This document shows, piece after piece, positions 29,509 through 39,141 of a stretch of 64,000 bases of DNA. The stretch is from Leptolyngbya sp. 'hensonii' (GTDB taxonomy: Bacteria; Cyanobacteriota; Cyanobacteriia; GCF-001939115). The translations under genes and the position numbers were made by a program. Location: assembly GCF_001939115.1 (NCBI RefSeq), contig NZ_MQTZ01000048.1, positions 62,138 to 126,137 of the forward strand, read 5' to 3'. The notes under the pieces are model-generated. The model was not told where the DNA came from. It made no database searches and saw only the letters and a list, made by a program, of their open reading frames with translations. Positions within the stretch are counted from its first letter, which is position 1. Each line of letters begins with the position of its first letter.

Positions 29509-30321
29509 ATGACTTCTCCCCCTCCTGATCAGCTTCAGGTATTTCTCGATATTGCGACTGAGGCCGCTCTTTCTGGTGGAACAGTTCTACAAAATTACTG
29601 GGGCAAGCTAGAAAACGTGCAGGAGAAAGGCCGTCCAGGCGATCTGGTTACAGAGGCAGATAAAGCCTCGGAAGTAGCAGTCCTGGAGGTGCTGCGACGT
29701 CACTTTCCGCACCACGGTATTCTGGCCGAGGAATCAGGCCGATCGGGGGAACAAACCGATGCCTACCTCTGGGCGATCGACCCCCTGGATGGAACGACCA
29801 ACTATGCCCACCAGTACCCCTGCTTCGCGGTTTCGATCGGGTTGTTGATTGAGGGCATTCCCCAGGTTGGCGTCGTTTTCGACCCTTTCCGCCAGGAGTT
29901 GTTTCGAGCTGCCCGAGGGTTAGGGGCAACTCGAAATCGCTCTGCGATTCGGGTTTCTCAGGCACAAACCCTGAGTCAGAGTTTACTGGTGACGGGCTTT
30001 GCCTACGATCGGCGGGAAACCTCTGACAACAATTACGCTGAATTCTGTCACCTGACCCACCGGACCCAGGGGGTCCGGCGCAGTGGCTCGGCCTCCATGG
30101 ACCTGGCTTACGTGGCCTGTGGTCGTCTGGACGGTTACTGGGAACGGGGCCTTTCCATCTGGGATATCGCTGCTGGGGTCGTGCTGGTAGAGGAGGCTGG
30201 AGGCCGGGTATCCGCCTATGATAGCAGTCCCGTGGTGCTGGCTTCTGGCCGAGTCTTGGCCACGAACGGGCGTATTCATACTGAATTGAGTTCTGAACTG
30301 TTGCAGGTTCGTCCCCTTTAG
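29509..30321 (+). CDS. Inositol monophosphatase family protein
   Basis: Mg-dependent phosphatase of 270 aa, of the IMPase family (substrates include inositol, histidinol and other sugar phosphates). Metal motifs: the Glu of ILAEESG, the WAIDPLDGTTNY block (Asp-Pro-Leu-Asp-Gly-Thr), and the Asp in GLSIWDIAAGVVLVEEAGG. RRSGSASMDLAYVACGRLDGYWE also fits. The neighbouring hisZ might hint at histidinol phosphatase, but no specific link is clear. Confidence 0.9.
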   Translation: MTSPPPDQLQVFLDIATEAALSGGTVLQNYWGKLENVQEKGRPGDLVTEADKASEVAVLEVLRRHFPHHGILAEESGRSGEQTDAYLWAIDPLDGTTNYAHQYPCFAVSIGLLIEGIPQVGVVFDPFRQELFRAARGLGATRNRSAIRVSQAQTLSQSLLVTGFAYDRRETSDNNYAEFCHLTHRTQGVRRSGSASMDLAYVACGRLDGYWERGLSIWDIAAGVVLVEEAGGRVSAYDSSPVVLASGRVLATNGRIHTELSSELLQVRPL

Positions 30322-30470
30322 AGGGTGACCGTAAATCCTCTGACTACATTTTTCAGGTATATTACAGGTTCGCGCATTTTCACGGTACTGCTTCCCCATA
30401 CCAGAGGTGCAGTTTCTTTTTTGCAGAGTACACTAGAAGGAGCCCAATCATAGGGAAGTCGGAACGCAGC

Positions 30471-31460
30471 ATGTCTTTCCAGATTCAGCGAGGATTGTTC
30501 AATTTAGATTTCATCGATTGCCACGCAATTTTAGGCGTGCCGGTGGATGCGGACGCGAAGGAAGTCCGTAAGCGATATCTTAAAATTGCCCGTAGTCTTC
30601 ACCCAGACAGCTTTTCCGCCAGTAGTGAAGTAGAAAAGCAGAGAGCCGTTGAGATGCTTTCCAAGCTGGTTAACCCGGCTTATGAAAAACTATCTCAGGA
30701 AAAAGAGCGGACGGAGTACACGGTGATGTTGCGCCTGAAAGGACAGCAGGCAGCCAGACAGCAGGATTCCCTCTCCCTGGCGAGCGAACTGGCTCAGCAG
30801 CTCTCCCGCGCCAATGAGATCGATCAGAATTATAAGAAGTATGTCCAGCAACTGTCAGAACAACAGTACCAAACCCTGGATCAAATTATTGAGGTGACGG
30901 GTCAACTGAGTGAGTTGAATCTGGTTTACCTGATGCGTAAAACAGCTAAGAATGAAACTGTAACCTCATCCGCTACACCTAATACAACGGCCACCCCTTC
31001 CCAGGCAACGAATGCAGGTCGAAGTAGCACCGTTCCAAACTACACTCCCCCGGCGGCTCGGGTTAATATCATTGATCAGTTTTATCGCCGTGCCGAAGAA
31101 TACCTCAATGGCAATAACCTGGCTAAGGCTGTTCTGGAATTACGGGATGCGCTGCAGGCAGAACCCAATAATGCCCGCTGCCATAGTTTGCTAGGGACGG
31201 TCTACCTGAAACAAAATCAAATGACAATGGCCAAGATTCATTTCAATAAGGCTCTGCAGATTAATCCAGCAGATGAGATGGCCCAAAAAGGGATCAAGCA
31301 GTTAGAGAAGTTGTCTGGTAAACCTGCAACTTCAACTGGCGGCAAGAGCACTGGTGCAAAAGCAACACCTAAAACAGGCCAGAAAACGCCACCCAAATCC
31401 GATCAGTCTGGTGGCGGTGGCTTCTTTGGTGGTTTATTCGGTGGTGGTAAGAAGAAGTAA
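30471..31460 (+). CDS. J-domain protein with TPR and glycine-rich tail
   Basis: Cochaperone-like protein of 329 aa. J-domain at 15-85 with the key HPD at 44-46 (ARSLHPDSF), which stimulates a Hsp70 ATPase. After a Ser/Thr/Ala-rich linker (170-195), two TPR-like units occur at about 205-285 (AEEYLNGNNLAKAVLELRDAL, LGTVYLKQNQMTMAKIHFNKAL). The C-terminal GGGGFFGGLFGGGKKK tail is Gly- and Lys-rich. Its stop overlaps the start of hisZ by one base (TAATG), implying translational coupling, for no obvious functional reason. Confidence 0.92.
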   Translation: MSFQIQRGLFNLDFIDCHAILGVPVDADAKEVRKRYLKIARSLHPDSFSASSEVEKQRAVEMLSKLVNPAYEKLSQEKERTEYTVMLRLKGQQAARQQDSLSLASELAQQLSRANEIDQNYKKYVQQLSEQQYQTLDQIIEVTGQLSELNLVYLMRKTAKNETVTSSATPNTTATPSQATNAGRSSTVPNYTPPAARVNIIDQFYRRAEEYLNGNNLAKAVLELRDALQAEPNNARCHSLLGTVYLKQNQMTMAKIHFNKALQINPADEMAQKGIKQLEKLSGKPATSTGGKSTGAKATPKTGQKTPPKSDQSGGGGFFGGLFGGGKKK

Positions 31461-32734
31461 TGGTTCACCAGTTGCCTGCCGGAGCCAGAGATCTGCTCCC
31501 CATTGATGTTGTGCAAAAACAGTGGATTGAAGATCGGCTGCAGCAGGTCTTTCACCAGTGGGGGTATCACCGAATTATTACCTCAACCCTGGAACGCCTG
31601 GATACGCTGATGGCCGGGGGGGCAGTTGAGCGGGATACGGTCATCGATGTCCAAGATGCAGATGATGATGACCTAGGGCTGAGACCGGAATTAACCGCCT
31701 CGATCGCCCGCACGGCTGTAACTCGTCTGGCCAAAGCCCCCTTTCCTCAGCGGCTTTGTTACAACGCCAATGTGTTCCGTCGAGCCCAAAGAGGCAGCCA
31801 CAATCACCAACAGGAATTCTACCAGGCGGGGGTGGAATTGCTGGGAGGGGGAGGACTGATTGCAGATGCCGAAATTCTGCTCCTTATCATTGACTGCGTC
31901 CAACGCCTGGGTTTTGCGACTCAAAATCAGCAGTCTCCAGAATCTGGACCAGGCTGGCACCTGATTCTGGGGGAAGCCGGGTTGACCCGATCGCTCCTGT
32001 CCGTCTTCCCCGAACCCTGGCGAGATAAGGTGCGCTGGGCTATTGCCCACCTGGACCGGATGGCCCTGGAAACCCTACCCCTCTCTCCCGACCTGCGAGA
32101 CCGGGCCTTGTTCTTGCTGGATTTACGTGGGCAGCCAAGGGATGTTTTACAACGGCTATCCACCCTAGATCTGGATAGCCCTCAACAGGAGGCTGTAAAT
32201 CACTTGAAGGCTCTGGTGGATTTGTTGGCTGATTCCTTCGCTGAACAATCCGGTGGTGCTGTGGTAGGCCCCCAGTTGGTCCTGGATCTGAGCCTGATCC
32301 AGACGATCGACTACTACACGGGAATTGTCTTTGAGATCGTCAGTGATGCCGCCAGCGGGCAACGGATCCTGGGTCAGGGGGGCCGATACGATCAGTTGCT
32401 GGGGCTGTACCATCCCCAGGGGCAAGCCTACCCTGGCATCGGTTTTGCTCTCAACACAGAAGAAATTTACCAAGTTCTGCTCCCCCAGGGTCATCTTCCC
32501 TATAAAACCCCGGCCATAGACTGGCTGATCGTTCCAGCCTCACCTCAGGTTTATGAGGCGGCTTTTGCCCAGGCCCAACAGCTACGGGATGGGGATCAAC
32601 AGGTGCGGGTAGAAATGAGTCTGGGCAACTATTCCACCCCCGAAGCCATTCGGGAGTATGCCTACCAGAGGCGGATTGGCCAGATCGTCTGGATTAATAC
32701 GGATAGTGTCTCTACAATTGAAACAGTAAGTTGA
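31460..32734 (+). CDS. hisZ: ATP phosphoribosyltransferase regulatory subunit HisZ
   Basis: Regulatory subunit of 424 aa for the short-form HisG enzyme, the first step of histidine biosynthesis. It is a HisRS-like fold lacking tRNA-binding parts: LPAGARDLLPIDV, LGLRPELTASIARTAV, the Arg/Gln region RRAQRGSHNHQQEFYQAG, TIDYYTGIVFEIV and GQGGRYDQLLG. It overlaps the J-domain gene by one base. Start is fixed by the TAATG junction. HisG is not in the window. Confidence 0.95.
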   Translation: MVHQLPAGARDLLPIDVVQKQWIEDRLQQVFHQWGYHRIITSTLERLDTLMAGGAVERDTVIDVQDADDDDLGLRPELTASIARTAVTRLAKAPFPQRLCYNANVFRRAQRGSHNHQQEFYQAGVELLGGGGLIADAEILLLIIDCVQRLGFATQNQQSPESGPGWHLILGEAGLTRSLLSVFPEPWRDKVRWAIAHLDRMALETLPLSPDLRDRALFLLDLRGQPRDVLQRLSTLDLDSPQQEAVNHLKALVDLLADSFAEQSGGAVVGPQLVLDLSLIQTIDYYTGIVFEIVSDAASGQRILGQGGRYDQLLGLYHPQGQAYPGIGFALNTEEIYQVLLPQGHLPYKTPAIDWLIVPASPQVYEAAFAQAQQLRDGDQQVRVEMSLGNYSTPEAIREYAYQRRIGQIVWINTDSVSTIETVS

Positions 32735-32750
32735 TCCGAGAGAGAACACT

Positions 32751-32978
32751 GTGCCGCATACAATTGTTACAAATATTTGTGAGGGTGTCGCTGACTGTGT
32801 AGATGCTTGTCCAGTAGCCTGCATTCATGAAGGTCCTGGTAAAAATACCAAGGGGACGGGCTGGTACTGGATTGATTTTACAACTTGTATTGACTGTGGA
32901 ATTTGCTTGCAGGTTTGCCCGGTTGAGGGCGCGATCGTTCCCGAAGAACATCCTGATCTGCAACAAACTCCGCGCTAA
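32751..32978 (+). CDS. 7Fe-type bacterial ferredoxin
   Basis: Small electron carrier of 75 aa with a GTG start. Eight Cys: C10, C16, C20 (CP), C24 and C46, C49, C52, C56 (CP). The spacing C10-x5-C16-x3-C20-P in the first half differs from CxxCxxCxxxCP and fits the [3Fe-4S][4Fe-4S] ferredoxins, while the second half has the canonical 4Fe motif. Extra Trp/Tyr (GTGWYWIDFTT) before the second motif is typical of this group. It follows hisZ closely but is not functionally linked to it. Confidence 0.92.
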   Translation: MPHTIVTNICEGVADCVDACPVACIHEGPGKNTKGTGWYWIDFTTCIDCGICLQVCPVEGAIVPEEHPDLQQTPR

Positions 32979-33037
32979 TAGAGTCTCAGACAGTCAAGGG
33001 TGTATCCGACGGGTGAGACAACGGAGGAAATGTGATC

Positions 33038-33502
33038 ATGTCTGCAACCGGGACAAGTCAGCAAACCCTGCCTGTGATTGCTGCCGAACTGCTGGCCGCT
33101 TTAAGCGAACAGAAAACCAGATGTCGGCGTAACAATGTTCCTTTTTGTACCCCTTATGTATTTCTGGCTTTGCTGGATAATCCCCTGGGTATCACGTATC
33201 GCTCTCTGGAGACCCTTCGAAAAGGACTGGCTCTAGAGGTCTGGAACTCGCTGGAAACCTACGATCGGGAAATCCGTAAAAAGCCAGAACAACCCTTCTT
33301 CGATTTTCTCTGGGAATCCCGAGAAGATGTGTGTCGAGCCCAGGATTATGCCGTCCAGGATGGGCACCAGGAGATTACCGATAAGTATCTATTTCTCAGT
33401 GTTCTGAATACCAAAAGCAGAACGCAGCAGAGCTTCAAGCGATTTCTGGGAGAGAAGCAGTTCAATCGGTTAGTGGAGATTGTGATCCAGACCTCAGCCT
33501 GA
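33038..33502 (+). CDS. Orphan Clp N-terminal-like (Clp-R) domain protein
   Basis: Protein of 154 aa from the ATG at 33038 (a GTG two codons earlier, with a GGAGG four bases before it, is also possible). Two repeats look like the double Clp-R motif of ClpC/ClpB: the first PYVFLALLDNPLGITYRSLE and the second ITDKYLFLSVLNTKSRTQQS, each followed by a helix with a conserved Leu pattern. No AAA ATPase part follows. It could be a Clp adaptor or decoy domain, by inference. It has Cys at about 32 and 40. Confidence 0.75.
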   Translation: MSATGTSQQTLPVIAAELLAALSEQKTRCRRNNVPFCTPYVFLALLDNPLGITYRSLETLRKGLALEVWNSLETYDREIRKKPEQPFFDFLWESREDVCRAQDYAVQDGHQEITDKYLFLSVLNTKSRTQQSFKRFLGEKQFNRLVEIVIQTSA

Positions 33503-33565
33503 TAGGATGATGGGCTTTAAGAGTAATCAGCTCGGCACCATTCCCAGAATGGTCCAGTAAAGGTC

Positions 33566-35188
33566 ATGCTTCGTCAAATTCTATCCAGACTCAGTTTATT
33601 CTGCCTCAGCCTCTGCCTGATTGTCAGTTGCAGTACTCGCCCGATCCCCACTTCTTCTCCCTCCGCAGAGCTAAAATCTGGGGAGGGTCGAATTGCGATC
33701 GGCACAACCTCTCGAATTCGGACCCTCGATCCTGCCGATGCTTACGAAATCTTTCCCGGTATCCTGCTCAATAATCTCAGCGATCGTCTCTACACCTATG
33801 CTTCAGAGTCAACAGAGCTGGAGCCTCAATTGGCCACAGCCTTACCCAGAGTCAGTCCTGACGGGTTGACCTACACCATTCCCCTGCGACAGGGCGTTGT
33901 CTTCCACGATGGCACCCCCTTCAATGCCAAAGCGATGGCATTTTCCCTGAATCGGTTGATCCAAAATGGGGGGCAACCCGCATTTCTATTTTCCGAAAAA
34001 ATAGCCAGTATCCAAGCTCCAGAGGAGTATGAGCTGGTAATTCGTCTGCGGGAACCCTTTGCAGCCTTTCCTTCCCTACTCACCTTTTTTGGAGCCTGTG
34101 CGGTTTCACCTCAAGTTTACGAGCTGGGAACCGGGAAATTTAAGCCAGAAACCTTGGTGGGGACAGGTCCCTATCGGCTAGCAGCCTATGGCCCGGACTC
34201 TTTACGCCTGGAGGTGTTCGATCGCTACTGGGGCAAAAAACCTCAAAATCGAGGCATTGATATCCAACTGCTCTCCAGTCCGGCAAACCTGTACAACAGC
34301 TTTCGCACGGGTGGTGTGGACGTGGCTTACCAGAACCTGGAACCAGAACAGGTGCAGCAGCTCAAGCAAGATGCCAAGCGGGAAGGCTGGCAGGTGGTGG
34401 AAACCCAGGGCAGCGCTGTTACCCTCTGGGCTCTGAATGTGCGCCAGAAACCACTGGACAATCCCCTGGTCCGGCAGGCGATCGCAGCGGTGGTCAACCG
34501 CCCCCTGATCAACGATCGGGTCTTTCAGGGGCAGGCAGCCCCCCTGTATAGTCTTATCCCTGACAATTTTGCAGCCTCTCGACCTGTCTTTAAGGATCAG
34601 TTTGGCGAGAACAACCCGGCACTGGCTCAAAAACTTTTGATCCAGGCTGGGTATTCAGCTACCCATCCTTTAAAGGTGCAGGTCTGGTATCCGGCCAATT
34701 CTACAGTCAGAGGGCTCATTGCTGGAGTCCTGAAGGCTCTGGTACAGGAGCAACTGGGGGGGATCTTACAGTTGGAGCTCAAGAGTGTCGATTCTGCTAC
34801 TGCCAATCAAAATCTCGATCAGGGTGTTTATCCCTCTTTTTTACTGAGCTGGTACCCCGATTTTTATGATGTAGATACCTATATTCAGCCCTTTCTTCAC
34901 TGTGCCCGGGGCTCAGAGAAGCTGGGCTGTCAGTCCGGAGCAAGCCAATCCCAGGGCTCGTTTTACTACAATCTGCAGGTCAATAAGCAGGTAACCGCCC
35001 AGCGCCAGACCCATGATCCTGAGGCAAGGCGCAAAATTCTGGCAGAACTACAGCAAGCCCTGGTTAAAGATGTGCCTTACATTCCCCTGCTCCAAAATAA
35101 AGAGTATGCGTTTGCCCGGCAGAGGGTGGAGGGAGTCAGGGTGAGTCCGACGCAACAATTTCCCTTCTGGACCATTCGGAAATCTTGA
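33566..35188 (+). CDS. Peptide-type ABC transporter substrate-binding lipoprotein
   Basis: Periplasmic solute-binding lipoprotein of 540 aa of the SBP_bac_5 family (dipeptide, oligopeptide or nickel uptake). The lipobox IVSC places the lipidated Cys at 22. Family marks: TSRIRTLDPADAY, LATALPRVSPDGLTYTIPLRQGVVFHDGTPFNA, VGTGPYRLAAYGPDSLRLEVF, IAAVVNRPLINDRVF. The two permease genes follow directly on the same strand, so this is an operon. The ATPases are not in the window. Exact solute unknown. Confidence 0.92.
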   Translation: MLRQILSRLSLFCLSLCLIVSCSTRPIPTSSPSAELKSGEGRIAIGTTSRIRTLDPADAYEIFPGILLNNLSDRLYTYASESTELEPQLATALPRVSPDGLTYTIPLRQGVVFHDGTPFNAKAMAFSLNRLIQNGGQPAFLFSEKIASIQAPEEYELVIRLREPFAAFPSLLTFFGACAVSPQVYELGTGKFKPETLVGTGPYRLAAYGPDSLRLEVFDRYWGKKPQNRGIDIQLLSSPANLYNSFRTGGVDVAYQNLEPEQVQQLKQDAKREGWQVVETQGSAVTLWALNVRQKPLDNPLVRQAIAAVVNRPLINDRVFQGQAAPLYSLIPDNFAASRPVFKDQFGENNPALAQKLLIQAGYSATHPLKVQVWYPANSTVRGLIAGVLKALVQEQLGGILQLELKSVDSATANQNLDQGVYPSFLLSWYPDFYDVDTYIQPFLHCARGSEKLGCQSGASQSQGSFYYNLQVNKQVTAQRQTHDPEARRKILAELQQALVKDVPYIPLLQNKEYAFARQRVEGVRVSPTQQFPFWTIRKS

Positions 35189-35200
35189 GTTTTTTTATCC

Positions 35201-36211
35201 ATGTGGGCCTATTTTCTCCGCCGTCTTCTGAGCCTGATCCCAGTTCTGCTAGGCATTACCCTGGTGGTTTTTTGCTTTCTCCATCTCATTCCTGGGGATC
35301 CAGTGGTAGCAATGCTGGGGGAGCGGGCCACCCCCGATCAGATCGCTGCAACTCGGCAACAATTGGGGCTGGATCAACCCCTATCGCTGCAGTACTTGAC
35401 CTTTCTCAGTCGCCTGCTCCGTTTGGATCTGGGCCATAGCTTGATTAGCGGTATTCCTGTGATCGAAGACCTCAAAGGTCGCTGGCCTGCCACCTTTGAG
35501 CTGACGATCGTAACCCTGTTGCTAGCCCTCTGTTTGGGCATTCCGATGGGCATTCTGGCGGCTGTATTTCAGCATCGCTGGCCCGATCGCCTGACCCTGG
35601 TCGGCTCTCTGCTGGGGGCGTCCTTCCCCGTCTACTGGCTGGGGTTACTTTTAATTTATTTGTTTGCGATTTATCTGCAATGGTTACCTCCCAGTGGGCG
35701 ACTCAGCACAGACCTGGGGCTGAGGTTTCAACCCATCACCGGCTTTTATTTGGTCGATGCAGTGCTCAAGCGTGATCTGTCTCTCCTGCTCGATACCCTG
35801 GCCCACCTGGTGCTGCCTGCCCTCACCCTGGGAACCGTTCCCCTGGCGGTGCTAGCCCGTATGACCCGCACAGCCCTGCTGGATACCCTATCCCAGACCT
35901 ATATCAGCACTGCCAGGGCCAAGGGTCTGCCAGAAGTCCTGGTGATCCTCCGGCATGGTTTGAAAAATGCCCTGTTGCCGATCGTAACTGTGATTGGCCT
36001 CCAGTTTGGCACTCTACTGGGAGGAGCCATTCTTACAGAGACCATTTTCGCCTGGCCCGGCATTGGCTCCTGGTTATATGACGGGATTCTGGCCAGGGAT
36101 TATCCCGTGGTGTTGAATGGGGTGGTGATTGTTTCCACCACCTTTGTCATGATTAACATCGCCGTTGATCTGACCTATGCCTGGATTGATCCCCGAATTC
36201 AACAGCAGTAA
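35201..36211 (+). CDS. Peptide-type ABC transporter permease (DppB/OppB family)
   Basis: Inner-membrane permease of 336 aa with six transmembrane segments. Family marks: the N-terminal YFLRRLLSLIPVLLGITLVVF, PGDPVVAMLGERATPDQI, YISTARAKGLPEVLVILRHGLKNALLP (EAA loop) and ETIFAWPGIGSWLYDGI. It starts 12 bases after the binding protein stop. Together with the next permease it forms the membrane channel. Confidence 0.93.
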   Translation: MWAYFLRRLLSLIPVLLGITLVVFCFLHLIPGDPVVAMLGERATPDQIAATRQQLGLDQPLSLQYLTFLSRLLRLDLGHSLISGIPVIEDLKGRWPATFELTIVTLLLALCLGIPMGILAAVFQHRWPDRLTLVGSLLGASFPVYWLGLLLIYLFAIYLQWLPPSGRLSTDLGLRFQPITGFYLVDAVLKRDLSLLLDTLAHLVLPALTLGTVPLAVLARMTRTALLDTLSQTYISTARAKGLPEVLVILRHGLKNALLPIVTVIGLQFGTLLGGAILTETIFAWPGIGSWLYDGILARDYPVVLNGVVIVSTTFVMINIAVDLTYAWIDPRIQQQ

Positions 36212-36219
36212 TCTTCGCC

Positions 36220-37107
36220 ATGCCTCCCATGCCCCCTGTTATTTCTCTGGCTCTGCGGAACTTCTGGCGATCGGCCCCTAGCAGACTGGGCTCCACCATG
36301 ACCTTGGGACTACTGATTCTGGCCCTAGTCGCTCCGTTGTTGCGACCCTATAATCCTGCTGTAGAACAGGGCTACCTGAACCGTCTCCAATCCCCCAGCC
36401 TGGAACACCCTCTGGGCACCGATGGTTTAGGGAGAGATGTGTTGACGGCCATCTGGCACGGTATTGGGACTTCCCTCGGGGTTAGTCTAACCGCAGTCAG
36501 TCTGGGGCTGCTGATCGGTCTGCTCCTGGGGCTAGTGGCAGGATACTTTCGGGGCATGCTGGAGCTGACGATCGGCTGGCTGACGGATATCCTGCTGGCG
36601 TTTCCTTCAATTCTGCTGGCGATCGCCATTGTGACAGTCACAGGCCCCTCCTTGCAGAGCGTCATCCTGGCGGTGGGCATAATCCAGATCCCCATCTATA
36701 TCCGGTTGACCCGCAGTATGGTACTCTCTCTACGAGAGCAGGAATTTATCCAGGCTGTACAGGCTATTGGCGCATCTCCCCCATACATTCTGCAACAGCA
36801 TATTCTGCCAGCTGTGCTGGCACCTCTGATCGTACAGGCTACCCTATCCATCAGTATGGCCACCCTGGAAGCCGCAGGTTTGGGATTTTTGGGGTTAGGG
36901 ATACGACCTCCCACACCGGAATTGGGAACAATGTTAGCGGATGCCTTTAAAGGGGGATATGCACTTTCAGCCCCTTGGACTACCCTCTTTCCAGGTCTGA
37001 TGATTACACTGATGGTGGTAGCCTTTAATCTCCTTGGAGATGGATTACGGGATAGTCTCAATCCTGGTCCCCTCATTAAACCTGCCAGAAATGCTTCTGC
37101 TCCTTGA
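36220..37107 (+). CDS. Peptide-type ABC transporter permease (DppC/OppC family)
   Basis: Inner-membrane permease of 295 aa with six transmembrane segments. Family marks: LNRLQSPSLEHPLGTDGLGRDVL near the N-terminus, the EAA loop (FIQAVQAIGASPPYILQQHILP), and ISMATLEAAGLGFLGLGIRPPTPELG. Starts eight bases after its partner permease. The ATG at 36229 is an alternative start. The ATPase subunits must be encoded elsewhere. Confidence 0.93.
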   Translation: MPPMPPVISLALRNFWRSAPSRLGSTMTLGLLILALVAPLLRPYNPAVEQGYLNRLQSPSLEHPLGTDGLGRDVLTAIWHGIGTSLGVSLTAVSLGLLIGLLLGLVAGYFRGMLELTIGWLTDILLAFPSILLAIAIVTVTGPSLQSVILAVGIIQIPIYIRLTRSMVLSLREQEFIQAVQAIGASPPYILQQHILPAVLAPLIVQATLSISMATLEAAGLGFLGLGIRPPTPELGTMLADAFKGGYALSAPWTTLFPGLMITLMVVAFNLLGDGLRDSLNPGPLIKPARNASAP

Positions 37108-37186
37108 TCCCCAGTTCCGTATTATTGACGTGTAATCCTGTACGTAATCAACCTAGCATTGTAGCGACCCTCGTCGGTGGTTCCCT

Positions 37187-39127
37187 ATGGAAGACTCAGT
37201 TTCGACGTCAGGCTTGAGAGGACAACGTACCCTGGCTGCTGTTGTTTTTACGGACGGGGTCAACTTCAGTGCTCGGATGTCCCAGGATGAAGAGGGGACC
37301 TTAGATCGCATCAGCCAGGATCTGGATGTAATGCGGGAACTCTGTCAGCGCTATGATGGGCGCGTTCTCAAATCAACCGGCGATGGGCTGCTCATGTGTT
37401 TTTCCAGTGCGTTGAATGCAGTCACCTGTGCGCTGGAAATCCAGAAGGAAATTACAGAAGCAGCCAGCCTACTTCCCCCGGATAAAGCCTTACAACATCG
37501 CATTGGCATCCATCTCGGAGATGTCTTTATCAGCGAGTCAGATGTCATGGGCACTGGAGTCAACATCGCAGCACGGCTGCAGTCCCAAGCGGAAGCGGGG
37601 GGCATCTGTATTTCCCAAACGGTCTATGACGTGGTTAAAACGGGTATCAGCGCGAAGATGACCTATATAGGTCCCCGTAAGCTGAAAAATATTCAGGAGG
37701 AAATTCCCATCTACCGTGTTTCTGCTCAGGGAGCGGAAGAGACGTGGGATAATGCCCAGGCCCAAACGGACTCGCCCTCCCCTCCAGCCAGTACTGTGAC
37801 TGTATTCACGCCTCAGGTTGATCCTTACGATCGGGCAGCCAAAAATCTGGCAGAGCATGAGCACTCCCTACGAATTCGCAAACTGATGCTTTGTGTCTGT
37901 CAAAACACCTGGGAAAACGATACCCATAAGCTGAATCAGATTGATTTGCGCAGCATGGTACGGGAATTGCATGCGATCGCCCCCACCACCGTAGCGCTCA
38001 AATTGGGGCTGTACCGGGTGATCCAGAACTTGAGTAAACGGGCAGAATATGAGCTGGTGGCCAGGATTATCCTGGATAATTTTGAGCCCCTGTATCCCGA
38101 TCGGCCCCAGATCTCGCTGGACCTTCTAACTGAAGTGGCCCAGAAGTTAGAACAGAACCCCAATCTGGAGCGGATTAAAAAATTGATTCTATGTGTTTGC
38201 CGCGATATTTGGGAAAGCGATCCTGTTAAACTCAGAATCCTGAAGCTGGTGGACCTGTTACCGGAGCTGCTGGAAATTGCCCCCACCCAGGACCACCTGC
38301 AGGTTAAGCTAGACGCGGTGGTCAAAACACTCAATAAACAAATGGAGTACCGGGTCCTGGCGAGCATGATCAGTCAGACCACCCAACCGTTATATGTTCC
38401 ACCCACTCATTTAACTGCGCCGGTTCCTGAACCCATTGCCCAGGAGTCTCCTGGAGAATCCCTGCCATCTCCCACCCCAACCAGCACTCCATCCCAACCC
38501 ATGCCGCCCCCAACGGGAGGGGCTGAGCCTACAGAGCAAACAGTGGCGATCGGGCCAGCAGAGTCAGCCCAGAACCTTGTCACAGCCCCACCTGAGCCAG
38601 ACCAGAAACCATCCCCCAGTGCCAAGATCACGCCCAACTGGTTTGACATCCGAGCCGATTTGATGCGTTACACCAATCCTCTGCGGGCCAAGATGTTAAT
38701 CTTCTCGGTCCTCCACGACGATTTCACAGCCAGTGAAATCAACCTGCTGTCTCTCAGACTGCACCCCCTGGATGCATTACTGAAAACCCTGATCCAGACC
38801 TATCCCACTCAAACTGAAGTTGAGACCAAGCTCTACACAACAGCCCGCCAGATGGAAGACCCTGATTTATGTTTTCAATCTGCCAATTCAATTCTGCAGG
38901 CTCTGAGGTCCATCTACCGGTCTGGCGGTTGTTTAGAAACAGCCTCGGGGTCTGAGTTGGATGAGCAAACGATCGTGCGCAATGAATTCAATCCCCTATC
39001 GCACCCAGCTCAAACAATCTCATTTGAGGATAATGATGCCACCTGTCAGTTTTTTGCTCCTTCAAAAGCAAACGACCCTGCTCCAGAAGAACCGGAAGCC
39101 TCAAAGGCTGAAACTCTGGCCGGTTAA
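37187..39127 (+). CDS. Class III nucleotide cyclase with three copies of a helical repeat domain
   Basis: Soluble adenylate/guanylate cyclase of 646 aa. The N-terminal catalytic domain (10-180) has both metal Asp residues (D23 in FTDGVNFS, D66 in KSTGDG), the purine-selecting Lys62 and Asp119 expected for ATP, and N126/R130 in GVNIAARL, so adenylate cyclase activity is likely. Then come three copies of an about 80-90-residue helical unit: 226-305, 325-405 and 487-580. They share a core (R/I)KLxLCVC...W, LRxMVRELxxIAPT-like helix and a final helix before PLY. Copies two and three are separated by a Pro/Ser/Thr linker (410-485). The unit matches no family I can name. Genes for a pentapeptide-repeat protein and a small membrane protein follow on the same strand. 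Confidence 0.9.
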   Translation: MEDSVSTSGLRGQRTLAAVVFTDGVNFSARMSQDEEGTLDRISQDLDVMRELCQRYDGRVLKSTGDGLLMCFSSALNAVTCALEIQKEITEAASLLPPDKALQHRIGIHLGDVFISESDVMGTGVNIAARLQSQAEAGGICISQTVYDVVKTGISAKMTYIGPRKLKNIQEEIPIYRVSAQGAEETWDNAQAQTDSPSPPASTVTVFTPQVDPYDRAAKNLAEHEHSLRIRKLMLCVCQNTWENDTHKLNQIDLRSMVRELHAIAPTTVALKLGLYRVIQNLSKRAEYELVARIILDNFEPLYPDRPQISLDLLTEVAQKLEQNPNLERIKKLILCVCRDIWESDPVKLRILKLVDLLPELLEIAPTQDHLQVKLDAVVKTLNKQMEYRVLASMISQTTQPLYVPPTHLTAPVPEPIAQESPGESLPSPTPTSTPSQPMPPPTGGAEPTEQTVAIGPAESAQNLVTAPPEPDQKPSPSAKITPNWFDIRADLMRYTNPLRAKMLIFSVLHDDFTASEINLLSLRLHPLDALLKTLIQTYPTQTEVETKLYTTARQMEDPDLCFQSANSILQALRSIYRSGGCLETASGSELDEQTIVRNEFNPLSHPAQTISFEDNDATCQFFAPSKANDPAPEEPEASKAETLAG

Positions 39128-39141
39128 ATGAGATAAATCCC

